DNA from: an uncultured marine group III euryarchaeote
GTDB lineage: Archaea; Thermoplasmatota; Poseidoniia; MGIII; CG-Epi1
Direction: 5' to 3'
DNA length: 36,226 bases
NCBI GenBank assembly: GCA_902533295.1
Contig: CACALG010000005.1
Span: 1-36,226 of the forward strand
Shown one piece after another: positions 1 to 8,621 of this stretch. The notes beneath the pieces were generated by a model. That model worked only from the letters and a program-made list of their open reading frames with translations, searched no databases and had not been told where the DNA came from. A program made the translations under genes and the position numbers. Position 1 is the stretch's first letter; each line of letters starts with the position of its first letter.

Positions 1-3000
1 TGTATCTAATGGTATGCTTGTAAAATTCAGTGGATCTGAACCTTCTGAAATTTCAACCGTATCATTGTAACCATCTCCATCGTCATCTGTGTCTTCATTG
101 TTCCCAATCTCATCACCATCTGTATCTAACCATTCGTTAGCATCATCAGGGAATGCATCAAAAGCATCTGCAAATCCATCACCATCTCTATCTGCAACCT
201 CACAAATCAAGACGTCATTAATTGTGACATTAACAGGCCCATCACAATAACCATCATTATCTGTATCTGGATCTAAAGGATCTGTTTCGCCTTCATCAAC
301 AGTTCCATTACCATTAACATCTTCATCGATATCATCTAGTCCATCACCATCGTCATCTGTATCGGCATTGTTCCCAATACCATCGCCATCTGTATCTAAC
401 CATTCAGTACCGTCTAGTGGGAATGCGTCATCTGTATCATTGTAACCATCTCCATCATCATCTAAATCTGTACTATCTGGCTCTAAATCACCGTCTGTAT
501 CTACAGGTATGCTATCAAAATCTAAAGGATCTGAACCTTCTGCAATCTCAACTGTATCATTGTAACCATCACCATCATCATCTAGATCTGCATTGTTTCC
601 AATCTCATCACCATCTGTGTCTAACCATTCAGTTGGATCGAATGGGAAGTCATCAATAGTGTCCGGATAACCATCATTGTCTGAATCAAGATCTATAACA
701 CGTATTTTCATTATGTAAGAAGTTCCATTGAAACTGACATTATATTCAGTCCAACCCATTATCTCAGTCGGTTCTCCAGAGATTCTACCAGTAAATGGAT
801 TAAAATTTAGACCTGCAGGCAAACTAGGTGATATTGCCCAGTCAGGTCCACCGAATACAATATTCGTAGGATCAAAAGACCAAAGCTCAATATTGTTGTA
901 ATAAGACGCCGCTACGAATAAAATAGAATTACCAACTTTGTTGTATTGTTGACATTGGCAAGATTCAGTGCTACCAACACCAATTTCAAACATTACAGTT
1001 CCATTTGTAGTTCCATCACTTATCCAAAACTCATCACCATGATCTCCATCATCTGCTGTGAAAAATAAACGATCTCCAATTGGAGTCATTTGTTGTGGAT
1101 GACTAGACTCCCAACCAGGAGCAATGTCTTTAACGAGATAGGTTCCGTCTTCAGTTCCATCACTTCTCCATAATTCATGTCCAATGCTGCCATCAGTTGC
1201 TCGGAAATAAACTATGTTACCAATACTAACCATTTCAGTAATTGAAGAGCCTGCTGAGCTGATATCCTTAACTAAGACTGTACCATCTTCTGTACCATCA
1301 CTTTTCCATAATTCCTCTCCGTGAGTTCCATCATTAGCGTTAAAGAACAAAGTACCTCTGGCTACAGTTAATGCTTGTGGAGTACTACCTGAGTTTCCTG
1401 GATTAATGTCCTTGACACGAACGGTTCCAGCAGTTGTACCATCAGTCTTCCAAAGTTCTATATCATTACCTGAACTTCTTCCACGGAAATACAAAGCATC
1501 ACCCATTACTGTTAATTCTCGTATGTCGGATACACTAGACGATACTTGTATTGTTCCTTCATCAGTTCCATCTGTTTTCCATAATTCCGATGATATGTCA
1601 GCACCTACTGTGAAAAAGACCGTATCTCCAAATAATGTCAACTGACCTGGATTTGAGCTTCCATCTGAAACAATGTCCTTAACTCGAACTGTTCCATTGG
1701 TAGTTCCATCAGTCTTCCAAAGTTCTCTATCTGAACCATCGGAACCTGAAAAGTAAGCAAAGTCACCTGCATCTAAGAAACCCAAAGGATCACTGTCGCT
1801 ACTTTCGCCACCCTCATTCATATCCTTAATCATGACAGTTCCATTTTCAGTTCCATCACTAATCCATAATTCTTCTCCATTAGTACAGTCGTTAGCACTA
1901 AATATTATCAAATCGTTAAAAACCGTAAGTCCATGATAAATTTCACTGCCTGTACTGCCGGGACATATGTCCTTAACTAAATTTGTAGTTTCGTTAGTTC
2001 CGCCACTCCTCCATAATTCTCTGCCATGGTCTTCGTCTTGAGCTGTAAAATAGGCTATGTCTCCCATCACAACCATGTTTTGAGGGGAAGAATCATCAGC
2101 AGAACCGGGAAAAATTGGATCAAGTTGATAAACGTCTCCAGTTCCATTGTAACGGCGAGCCTCACCTTCTTCAAAGGTTATAGAATCCATCTCTTCTTCT
2201 GTGTACAATGTATAGGATGGTGTTGGGGAAAAACCAGAACTTATATTGTGTAAAATCCAGAACCCCACTTGGCAACCTGGATGGTGACTTCCTCCACCGC
2301 CACTACATGAGGTATATCCCTGAAAGACTAAATGATTTCCAAAAGGGAAGAAGGGGTAATTTTGCCAACCTACGTAATCTGTAGGGTTCGGGTAATCGGG
2401 TTTAGGGTAAGTCTGATTAATTTTGACTGTCCCCTCTACTGTACCATCTGTTTTCCATAGCACATTATAGTGTTCTTCGCAATGGCTACAATTCTCCCCA
2501 TCCCTTCCTCCAAAATAGAAAATATCACCTGAGCCTGCAACTGCACCATGAATATCAGAACCGGCAGCATTACCATTAGTATCATCTTCTGGATTAAGAT
2601 CTATAAGTAAATGTGTACCTTCTGTAGTACCATCTGATATCCATAATTCTTCACCATATGTCTCATTATCTACAACAAAAACCATTTTAGATTCTCCAAT
2701 TACAAATCCGATTCTTTGGTGCATTATACCTTGAGCACCGTTCCCATTGCTGTCCTCGTCAAAATCAGTAACTGCCACTGTACCTTCCTCTGTGCCGTCT
2801 GATTTCCAAAGATTCGCGCATCTTGAAGAACTACAGGATGATTTCGCTGTAAAGTAAAAATGATCTCCCATAATTCCAAATTTATCCAACGATGACTCAG
2901 CCAATGTCTCTAAACTAGATGGTACTATTGATTGGATGTTAGAATTCCAATCTGGCCAGATATTTTTAACTTGAGAAGTACCATTTGCTGTGCCATCAGA

Positions 3001-3936
3001 TTTCCATAATATACCATGTGAAGACTCATTATCAGCTGAAAAATACATATAATCATTGAAAACTGTAATATATTTTGGATTAGAAGGATAACCTTCACCG
3101 TTACCCATAGTTCCCGGCCGAAGATCTACGACTAGATTTGTACCATTCTCAGTACCATCTGTAGTCCAAAGCTCTGTACCATGTTCTTCATCTGTGGCTT
3201 GGAAGTAAAGTTTGTCATTGAATGCTGTAAAATATCGTGGCCAACTACTATCTTGAAAGCTGTCTCCAGGATAAATGTCCTTGAGTATGAACGTCCCGTT
3301 TTCAGTGCCGTCACTCTGCCACAATTCATAGCCGAGAGAGTTATTTCCATCAAAAGCGGTAAAGTAGAGGTGGTCTTCCCAAAGTGTTAAACCAGCAATA
3401 CCTGAACTTGTTGAACCTGGTCTAATATCTTTGACCATGTATGTGCCATTCTCAGTACCATCTGTTCTCCATAATTCTTGCCCGTGTTCATCAGTTCCAT
3501 CATCTAATGGAAAATACAAAACATCATTCCACCAAACATGACTCATCCCAGCTCCAAAGTTCGAACCAGGTAAATCTGCCTCACCTGGATTCAGATCCTT
3601 AAGCAAAGAAGTTCCAGTGAGGGTCCCATCTGACACATGTAATTCACGGCCCTTGTATTGACTTCCATAAGTACTATTAGCACTGTCTGCCATAAAAATC
3701 ATTATTTTCCCGTTCGTAATCGCATTTGTAGAAAGAGAGTTTGGTTGCAAAAGGTTAGTAAATGGAACTGAAATATTAGAAGGAGAAGTTCTAGCTCCAT
3801 CATACTCTGATAATTCTTCTAAAATTGAAGAATCTTCAACTACTACTGATGAGTAGGAATCTGTGTCTACTACGACAAGCGTTTGAGAAATAAAACTCAA
3901 TACGACAAGCAGAGAAATTACACGCCTTGAAAACAT
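1..3936 (-). CDS. Large secreted surface protein, 3'-partial at the left window edge: signal peptide, about 16 ELWxxDGTxxGTxxVKDI-type repeats, a putative Ig-like segment (LPAGLNFNPFTGRISGEPTE), then Asp-rich DxDxDGxxD (thrombospondin type 3-like) Ca-binding repeats
   Basis: Manual reverse translation from ATG at 3936 gives MFSRRVISLLVVLSFISQTLVVV..., then recurring ELWRTDGTENGTYMVKDIRPG, ELWQSDGTENGTFILKDIYPG and ELWTTDGTENGTNLVVDLRPG. The same frame (codons at positions 1 mod 3) was spot-checked open near 2250-2330, 660-720 and 1-60 (VIDLDSDNDGYPDT...; TVEISEGSDPLNFTSIPLDT). Not every codon was checked. Absent from the ORF track, presumably because it has no stop inside the window. Confidence 0.88.
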   Translation of the reverse strand, partial: MFSRRVISLLVVLSFISQTLVVVDTDSYSSVVVEDSSILEELSEYDGARTSPSNISVPFTNLLQPNSLSTNAITNGKIMIFMADSANSTYGSQYKGRELHVSDGTLTGTSLLKDLNPGEADLPGSNFGAGMSHVWWNDVLYFPLDDGTDEHGQELWRTDGTENGTYMVKDIRPGSTSSGIAGLTLWEDHLYFTAFDGNNSLGYELWQSDGTENGTFILKDIYPGDSFQDSSWPRYFTAFNDKLYFQATDEEHGTELWTTDGTENGTNLVVDLRPGTMGNGEGYPSNPKYITVFNDYMYFSADNESSHGILWKSDGTANGTSQVKNIWPDWNSNIQSIVPSSLETLAESSLDKFGIMGDHFYFTAKSSCSSSRCANLWKSDGTEEGTVAVTDFDEDSNGNGAQGIMHQRIGFVIGESKMVFVVDNETYGEELWISDGTTEGTHLLIDLNPEDDTNGNAAGSDIHGAVAGSGDIFYFGGRDGENCSHCEEHYNVLWKTDGTVEGTVKINQTYPKPDYPNPTDYVGWQNYPFFPFGNHLVFQGYTSCSGGGGSHHPGCQVGFWILHNISSGFSPTPSYTLYTEEEMDSITFEEGEARRYNGTGDVYQLDPIFPGSADDSSPQNMVVMGDIAYFTAQDEDHGRELWRSGGTNETTNLVKDICPGSTGSEIYHGLTVFNDLIIFSANDCTNGEELWISDGTENGTVMIKDMNEGGESSDSDPLGFLDAGDFAYFSGSDGSDRELWKTDGTTNGTVRVKDIVSDGSSNPGQLTLFGDTVFFTVGADISSELWKTDGTDEGTIQVSSSVSDIRELTVMGDALYFRGRSSGNDIELWKTDGTTAGTVRVKDINPGNSGSTPQALTVARGTLFFNANDGTHGEELWKSDGTEDGTVLVKDISSAGSSITEMVSIGNIVYFRATDGSIGHELWRSDGTEDGTYLVKDIAPGWESSHPQQMTPIGDRLFFTADDGDHGDEFWISDGTTNGTVMFEIGVGSTESCQCQQYNKVGNSILFVAASYYNNIELWSFDPTNIVFGGPDWAISPSLPAGLNFNPFTGRISGEPTEIMGWTEYNVSFNGTSYIMKIRVIDLDSDNDGYPDTIDDFPFDPTEWLDTDGDEIGNNADLDDDGDGYNDTVEIAEGSDPLDFDSIPVDTDGDLEPDSTDLDDDGDGYNDTDDAFPLDGTEWLDTDGDGIGNNADTDDDGDGLDDIDEDVNGNGTVDEGETDPLDPDTDNDGYCDGPVNVTINDVLICEVADRDGDGFADAFDAFPDDANEWLDTDGDEIGNNEDTDDDGDGYNDTVEISEGSDPLNFTSIPLDT

Positions 3937-3971
3937 AACTTTTTTCGTATGAACTCTCTATTAATAAAATT

Positions 3972-5138
3972 TTAATCGTTTTCTTCTAATCTAGCTATTA
4001 TCTTTTTCTTAGTTCCAGAAACTGGCAATCCTCTTTCCTTTGCTAATTCCACAAGTTCGGCCTTTGTCATAGAAACATAATCGTATTCTTCTTCTGGCTC
4101 CTCATCAACTACCTCTTCCTCGAATTCTTCTTCCGGCTCTTCTTCAACTACTTCTTCCTCAGGTTCTTCTTCCGGTTCCTCTTCTACTACCTCTTCTTCA
4201 GGTTCTTCTTCTGATTCTCTATTTTGTGTAGTTATACCAAATTCTTTCATTAATGTACGACTTTCCTCTAATTCTCTTTTTTGTTTTTCTAACTTTTCTC
4301 TAGATTCTTTTTCAGATTCAACTATTTCTCTTTCTTTATGCTGTAAAGATTCAACCATTTCAACTAACTGTGACTCATATTCTTTTCTAACCTCATCAAC
4401 TTGTTTTTTAGATTTTTCTTTTTCAATTGAAAATAATTCTTTCAGACCCATCTCTTTCGAACGATATTCATCCTCCAGAAGCTCTTGACGCTTTGACATA
4501 TCATAATCTAAATCTTTCTCTCTTTTGAGTAAATCTTCCTCACGAATTAGAAGCTGAGCAACTGTTCTAGGTGGAGCGAATTCATCTCTCTTGTGAATCA
4601 TTCTTTCCTTGAGAGTTTCTATTGATTCTACACGAACCATAGTCGAATATGTTCCGCCCAAAAATTTCATTTTAACTTCAGAAACGTGATTGCCTAGCTC
4701 CATAGGATAACCAGATATTATTCCTGTATTCGGATCTAAATCAAGACCTAAATCTAAATCAGGATACATTGAATAACGAACATTTACAATTTCTTTGGGA
4801 TTAATTAATCCTAATCTAACGACCCAAGGATCCAAGTATGGTTTCATTTCGATTATAGAATCGTTCCTATCTTTTACAAATAGAACATATTTAGGAGAAT
4901 ATTGAAGCGGATTACGATATTTTTGTATCGTAATTAATAAACCAAATAGAAATACAAATGTACTCCAAATATAGTATACTTCATGTACATAAGGTGCAGC
5001 TGAGTCTCTGCCAAAAATATCTTTTAAATCACTAATTGCAGTTAACGCTATAGAAATTAAAAATAATGGAAAGTTCTCACGTATCAAACCAAGGATAATT
5101 CTATAATATTTTTCAGTCGGTGTCATCCTTGTCCTCAT
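3972..5138 (-). CDS. Membrane-anchored coiled-coil protein with Glu-rich tandem repeats and a C-terminal SAP-like domain
   Basis: Two N-terminal hydrophobic segments, an Ig-like motif (LDPNTGIISGYPMELGNHVSEVKM), a long charged coiled coil, EEEPEEEVV repeats, and C-terminal YVSMTKAELVELAKERGLPVSGTKKKIIARLEEND matching the SAP motif. An alternative ATG start at 5125 (MTPTEKYYRI) would shorten the overlap with tatA. Confidence 0.8.
   Translation of the reverse strand: MRTRMTPTEKYYRIILGLIRENFPLFLISIALTAISDLKDIFGRDSAAPYVHEVYYIWSTFVFLFGLLITIQKYRNPLQYSPKYVLFVKDRNDSIIEMKPYLDPWVVRLGLINPKEIVNVRYSMYPDLDLGLDLDPNTGIISGYPMELGNHVSEVKMKFLGGTYSTMVRVESIETLKERMIHKRDEFAPPRTVAQLLIREEDLLKREKDLDYDMSKRQELLEDEYRSKEMGLKELFSIEKEKSKKQVDEVRKEYESQLVEMVESLQHKEREIVESEKESREKLEKQKRELEESRTLMKEFGITTQNRESEEEPEEEVVEEEPEEEPEEEVVEEEPEEEFEEEVVDEEPEEEYDYVSMTKAELVELAKERGLPVSGTKKKIIARLEEND
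4085..4213 (-). repeat. Glu/Pro/Val-rich tandem repeat of about 13 aa (39 bp) units inside the SAP-domain protein
   Basis: Translated EEEPEEEVV-EEEPEEEPEEEVV-EEEPEEEFEEEVV-DEEPEEEY; plus strand shows repeated cttcttc/ctacctcttcttc blocks. Confidence 0.8.
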
Positions 5139-5283
5139 CTTCTTCTGAGGATGGCCCTTCCTTCAGACCCTCATTGAAGGCTGCTTTTGATTTACCTAGA
5201 CTCTTGGCAAGTTCTGGTATCTTCTTGGCTCCAAAAAGAAGGAAGATTACTGCTGCAATTACTGCAATTTCGGGTGGACCCAT
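5113..5283 (-). CDS. tatA: TatA/E-family twin-arginine translocase subunit (56 aa)
   Basis: Reverse-strand translation MGPPEIAVIAAVIFLLFGAKKIPELAKSLGKSKAAFNEGLKEGPSSEEDEDKDDTD*, with the canonical TatA FGAKKIPELAKSLGKSKAAF amphipathic helix. Divergent from tatC. Missed by the ORF track, whose listed ORFs are all 60 aa or longer. Confidence 0.93.
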   Translation of the reverse strand: MGPPEIAVIAAVIFLLFGAKKIPELAKSLGKSKAAFNEGLKEGPSSEEDEDKDDTD

Positions 5284-5385
5284 TGAACTAAAGAATTTAG
5301 AGGTAGTTAATGTGTGTTTCGCTCTGAATCATTAAATTATTAAAAACTGACATAAGAGACAAAACCCCTCCTTGAATGAAGTTGT

Positions 5386-6090
5386 GTGGCAAAAAACTCT
5401 GCATACGAAGATATCGTAAATAATTTGAGAAGTAAAATGTGGTTTTATTTGGCAATCTCTTTTGCTACTTTCGTAATTATTTTCAATTATGCTCCAAATA
5501 TAATTGATTGGATTAAAGATGAAATTCTTCCTTCTAATGCTACTTTGATTTATCTTTCCCCGGCCGAATTTTTCCTTCTCAAATTAAGAATTGCAGGATA
5601 TTCTATGATTTCTTTGATTTTTATAATTGCTATAATCCAAGTTTGGTATACTGTAAGATCGCGCTCACTATTGCCTGATTTAGGTATTGGGAAATTAATC
5701 GGAATCTTAATTATTTCTTTGACTCTATTTTTGTTAGGCGTTACTTATTCCTTAGAGCTAATGTTGCCTACAGTTCTAGAATATCTACAGAATGATGCTG
5801 CTAATGCAGGACTTGGAACTACATACAGCCTCAGCTCTTTCTATCATTTCGTATTCCTTCTAACTTTTTCTCTAGGAATCGCTTTCCAACTTCCACTCAT
5901 AGTAATACTAATGCTAAAACTTGAATTAACTACTACTGATAAATTGGCTGAATATCGAAGTCACTTAGTTGTTGTATTTTTCATATTAGCTGCAATGATT
6001 ACTCCACCAGATGTAATATCTCAATTTTTACTTGCAATTCCATTAATGGTTCTATACGAACTTTCAATTATCGTAGGCAAAATTACTTAG
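5386..6090 (+). CDS. tatC: Twin-arginine translocase subunit TatC
   Basis: Six hydrophobic segments; TatC-like LSPAEFFLLKLRIA and FRS/YRSHLVVVFFILAAMITPPDVISQFLLAIPLMVLYELSI. GTG start. Confidence 0.93.
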   Translation: MAKNSAYEDIVNNLRSKMWFYLAISFATFVIIFNYAPNIIDWIKDEILPSNATLIYLSPAEFFLLKLRIAGYSMISLIFIIAIIQVWYTVRSRSLLPDLGIGKLIGILIISLTLFLLGVTYSLELMLPTVLEYLQNDAANAGLGTTYSLSSFYHFVFLLTFSLGIAFQLPLIVILMLKLELTTTDKLAEYRSHLVVVFFILAAMITPPDVISQFLLAIPLMVLYELSIIVGKIT

Positions 6091-6093
6091 AAT

Positions 6094-6513
6094 ATGACTA
6101 GAATTAATCTAGTGGATCCTTCTGAATTATCAGATCAACATTTAGTTGCTGAATATAGAGAAATATTCATGGTTGGTAGTTCATTACAGCGTTCCCTAAA
6201 ATCTAAAAATTGGGAAAAAACGCTTGCAAATATTCCTGTGAAATATACTTTGAACAAAGGACATGTAACTTTCTTTTACAATAAAGGGAAATATCTCTAC
6301 AAACGATATGAACTATTGATTGAAGAAATGAAAAATCGAGGAATGAATCCTGATTCTGAGAGGAAATTCAAAACTGAACAGTGGCCTGACGAATTGTTTA
6401 ATGATTGGGAACCTGAACCAGATGATTACAACGTTATAAGAGCAAGAATCAAAGAGAAAATTGAGATGAAACCTGATTGGTATAGATTTTCAGTAGTGAA
6501 ATCATTTGAGTGA
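6094..6513 (+). CDS. denV: Pyrimidine dimer DNA glycosylase, T4 endonuclease V family
   Basis: N-terminus [24 protein letters not shown] closely resembles T4 endonuclease V ([24 protein letters not shown]), conserving Thr2, Arg22 and Glu23; also [28 protein letters not shown] and a C-terminal KPDWYRF motif. Confidence 0.93.
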   Translation: MTRINLVDPSELSDQHLVAEYREIFMVGSSLQRSLKSKNWEKTLANIPVKYTLNKGHVTFFYNKGKYLYKRYELLIEEMKNRGMNPDSERKFKTEQWPDELFNDWEPEPDDYNVIRARIKEKIEMKPDWYRFSVVKSFE

Positions 6514-8535
6514 CGATAAGATAGTTTTCAAGTTTTTTGTATTAGTTATTGGCTCTTTACATGTATAATTTTTACAGATATAGGCTGTAGGTTTCTCGTC
6601 TAACATTTTCTTACCTTGCATTAACGGGATATCTATTCCTGATGCAGAAGAGGCTATAATTTTAAAAGGGAAAAAATAACTCCTTAAAATCTCAGTAAAA
6701 TCGTTTTCAACTTCTTCGGAAGCTAAGGCAATTTCTAATGGCCCTTTCTCTAAATAATGATGTACCAAAAGTGCTGTTGAATGAGCATAGGGATATTGAT
6801 TGATATATTGTCCTGCTTTTTCTATTGAAGACTCAACAATTGTTTTGTATTCTTTATTGTCATAATAATAATGAAGCCTAACCAACAGAAGACTGCACAT
6901 GAAATTGTAAGAGGGTGTAGCATTATCCATACTATTGCCACTTTTAATCACAATATTTTTTGAAAGAGATTGTTTGAATTGACCATTTTTGTAAAATTGA
7001 GCTATCAATATATCTGCATATTTCTTAGCTAATTCCAAATATTTTGGATTAAAACTAGCTTCATACATATCAATAAGAGAGTTACCAAAATAAGAATAAT
7101 CTTCTGCAAATGCATCAATATGAGATACGTTTTCTCTGTAAACTCTATTCAAAGTTCCATCATCTTTAGACATTCTTTCAACTATGAAAGTAACTGCTTT
7201 ATCTGCTAAATCAAAATATTCTTTCTTTCCAAGGGCATATGAAACCTTAGCGAGGGAACTAATCATTAGGGCATTCCAAGATACGATTACCTTATCATCC
7301 GTTCCAGGAGGAATTCGTGAAGCTCTATGTTTTTTCACTTTAAGTCTAGAATGTGCTAATGATTCAATCATTTCATCCTCTGGAATTTTCAAAACAGTTG
7401 ACAAAGATGATTTCTTCATCGTTATACGGGGTATTGAATTACCTTCCCAATTACCTTCTTCTGTAATATCAAAATATTGAGAGAAAATATTTGCATCCTC
7501 TTTTCCTAAAATCTTTTCAATCTCAGATTGTTTCCAAACATAATATTTGCCTTCAACTCCTTCTGAATCGGCATCCATAGAACAATAGAAACCCCCCTCT
7601 TGATCAACCATTTCATCATTTAACCACTCAAATATGTGGGAGATTACCTCTAAATATTCTGGTTTTTTTGTTATTTGATATCCAACCAAATATGCTTCCA
7701 TAAGTTGACCATTATCATAAAGCATTTTTTCAAAATGTGGAACTAACCATTTTTCATCGACTGAATATCTCGCAAAACCACCACCTATATGGTCGAAAAT
7801 TCCTCCTTGGTACATTGAATCTAGAGTTTTGACTGCTGAAGTCAGTGACTCTTCTGAACCATAGTTATGATAATCATTTAGAAGATGTAAAATCGCTCCA
7901 GTGTTAGGAAATTTAGGAGCTGGTCCGAAACCACCCCAGACCTTATCAAAATTCAAATTCCAATGCTCTATCGCTTTTTGATTAACATTAGTTTCTACAC
8001 TTGCATTTTGTATCTTAGCAGAATTTAAATGTTGGACTATCGAATCTGCTTGAGAAAGTAACTGATCCTTGTTGCTAGACCATACTTCGGCAAGTTTAGT
8101 CAGAATTGTAGGGAATCCCGGTCTGCCGTAAGCATCCTGAGGGGGAAAATAAGTTCCTGTAAAAAATGGTTTGAGATTCGGTGCCAAGAATACAGTCATT
8201 GGCCAACCTCCTTGTCCTTTGTTCATCACTTGAGTTGCTGACATGTATACCTCATCTAAATCAGGTCTTTCTTCTCTATCTACTTTGATATTCACAAAAT
8301 TCTTATTCATTATTTCAGCAGTTTTTTCATTTTCAAATGATTCTTTCTCCATAACATGGCACCAATGGCATGCTGAGTACCCAATGCTTAACAGAATGGG
8401 AATATCACGTTTTTTTGCTTCATCAAGTGCTTCTTTAGACCATTCATACCAATCAACTGGATTATGTGCATGTTGCAACAGATAAGGACTTGTAGAATCA
8501 ATCAAAGAATTGGTATGCTTTGGGTTCTTAGTCAT
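6502..8535 (-). CDS. DUF255 / YyaL-type protein: N-terminal thioredoxin-like domain plus (alpha/alpha)6-barrel-like C-terminus
   Basis: [29 protein letters not shown]...[18 protein letters not shown]...[14 protein letters not shown]...[11 protein letters not shown] is diagnostic of this family. Confidence 0.93.
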   Translation of the reverse strand: MTKNPKHTNSLIDSTSPYLLQHAHNPVDWYEWSKEALDEAKKRDIPILLSIGYSACHWCHVMEKESFENEKTAEIMNKNFVNIKVDREERPDLDEVYMSATQVMNKGQGGWPMTVFLAPNLKPFFTGTYFPPQDAYGRPGFPTILTKLAEVWSSNKDQLLSQADSIVQHLNSAKIQNASVETNVNQKAIEHWNLNFDKVWGGFGPAPKFPNTGAILHLLNDYHNYGSEESLTSAVKTLDSMYQGGIFDHIGGGFARYSVDEKWLVPHFEKMLYDNGQLMEAYLVGYQITKKPEYLEVISHIFEWLNDEMVDQEGGFYCSMDADSEGVEGKYYVWKQSEIEKILGKEDANIFSQYFDITEEGNWEGNSIPRITMKKSSLSTVLKIPEDEMIESLAHSRLKVKKHRASRIPPGTDDKVIVSWNALMISSLAKVSYALGKKEYFDLADKAVTFIVERMSKDDGTLNRVYRENVSHIDAFAEDYSYFGNSLIDMYEASFNPKYLELAKKYADILIAQFYKNGQFKQSLSKNIVIKSGNSMDNATPSYNFMCSLLLVRLHYYYDNKEYKTIVESSIEKAGQYINQYPYAHSTALLVHHYLEKGPLEIALASEEVENDFTEILRSYFFPFKIIASSASGIDIPLMQGKKMLDEKPTAYICKNYTCKEPITNTKNLKTILSSLK

Positions 8536-8621
8536 TCGTAACTATGTATCATAACTGCCGTATTAAATTAATCCTAAATATCAGGCACAACGACTAAAAA
8601 AGACCCGGTATTCCCTAATTC

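Noticed and set aside
100-640. Recurrent ~26-bp motif (ccatctgtatctaaccattc) resembling direct repeats or a CRISPR-like array
   Set aside because: It reads as in-frame coding DNA on the minus strand (EWLDTDGDEIGNNADLDDDGDGYND), i.e. thrombospondin type 3-like protein repeats; spacing is irregular with no unique spacers.
417-659. ORF MGMRHLYHCNHLHHHLNLYY...
   Set aside because: Low-complexity His/Leu translation antisense to the Asp-rich repeats of the large minus-strand CDS.
1406-1645. Plus-strand ORF antisense to the ELWxxDGT protein
   Set aside because: Ser/Pro-rich translation with no family features, while the opposite strand carries a clear repeat protein.
5120-5335. Plus-strand ORF MSSLSSSSSEDGPSF...
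   Set aside because: Antisense to tatA, whose minus-strand translation is a convincing TatA.
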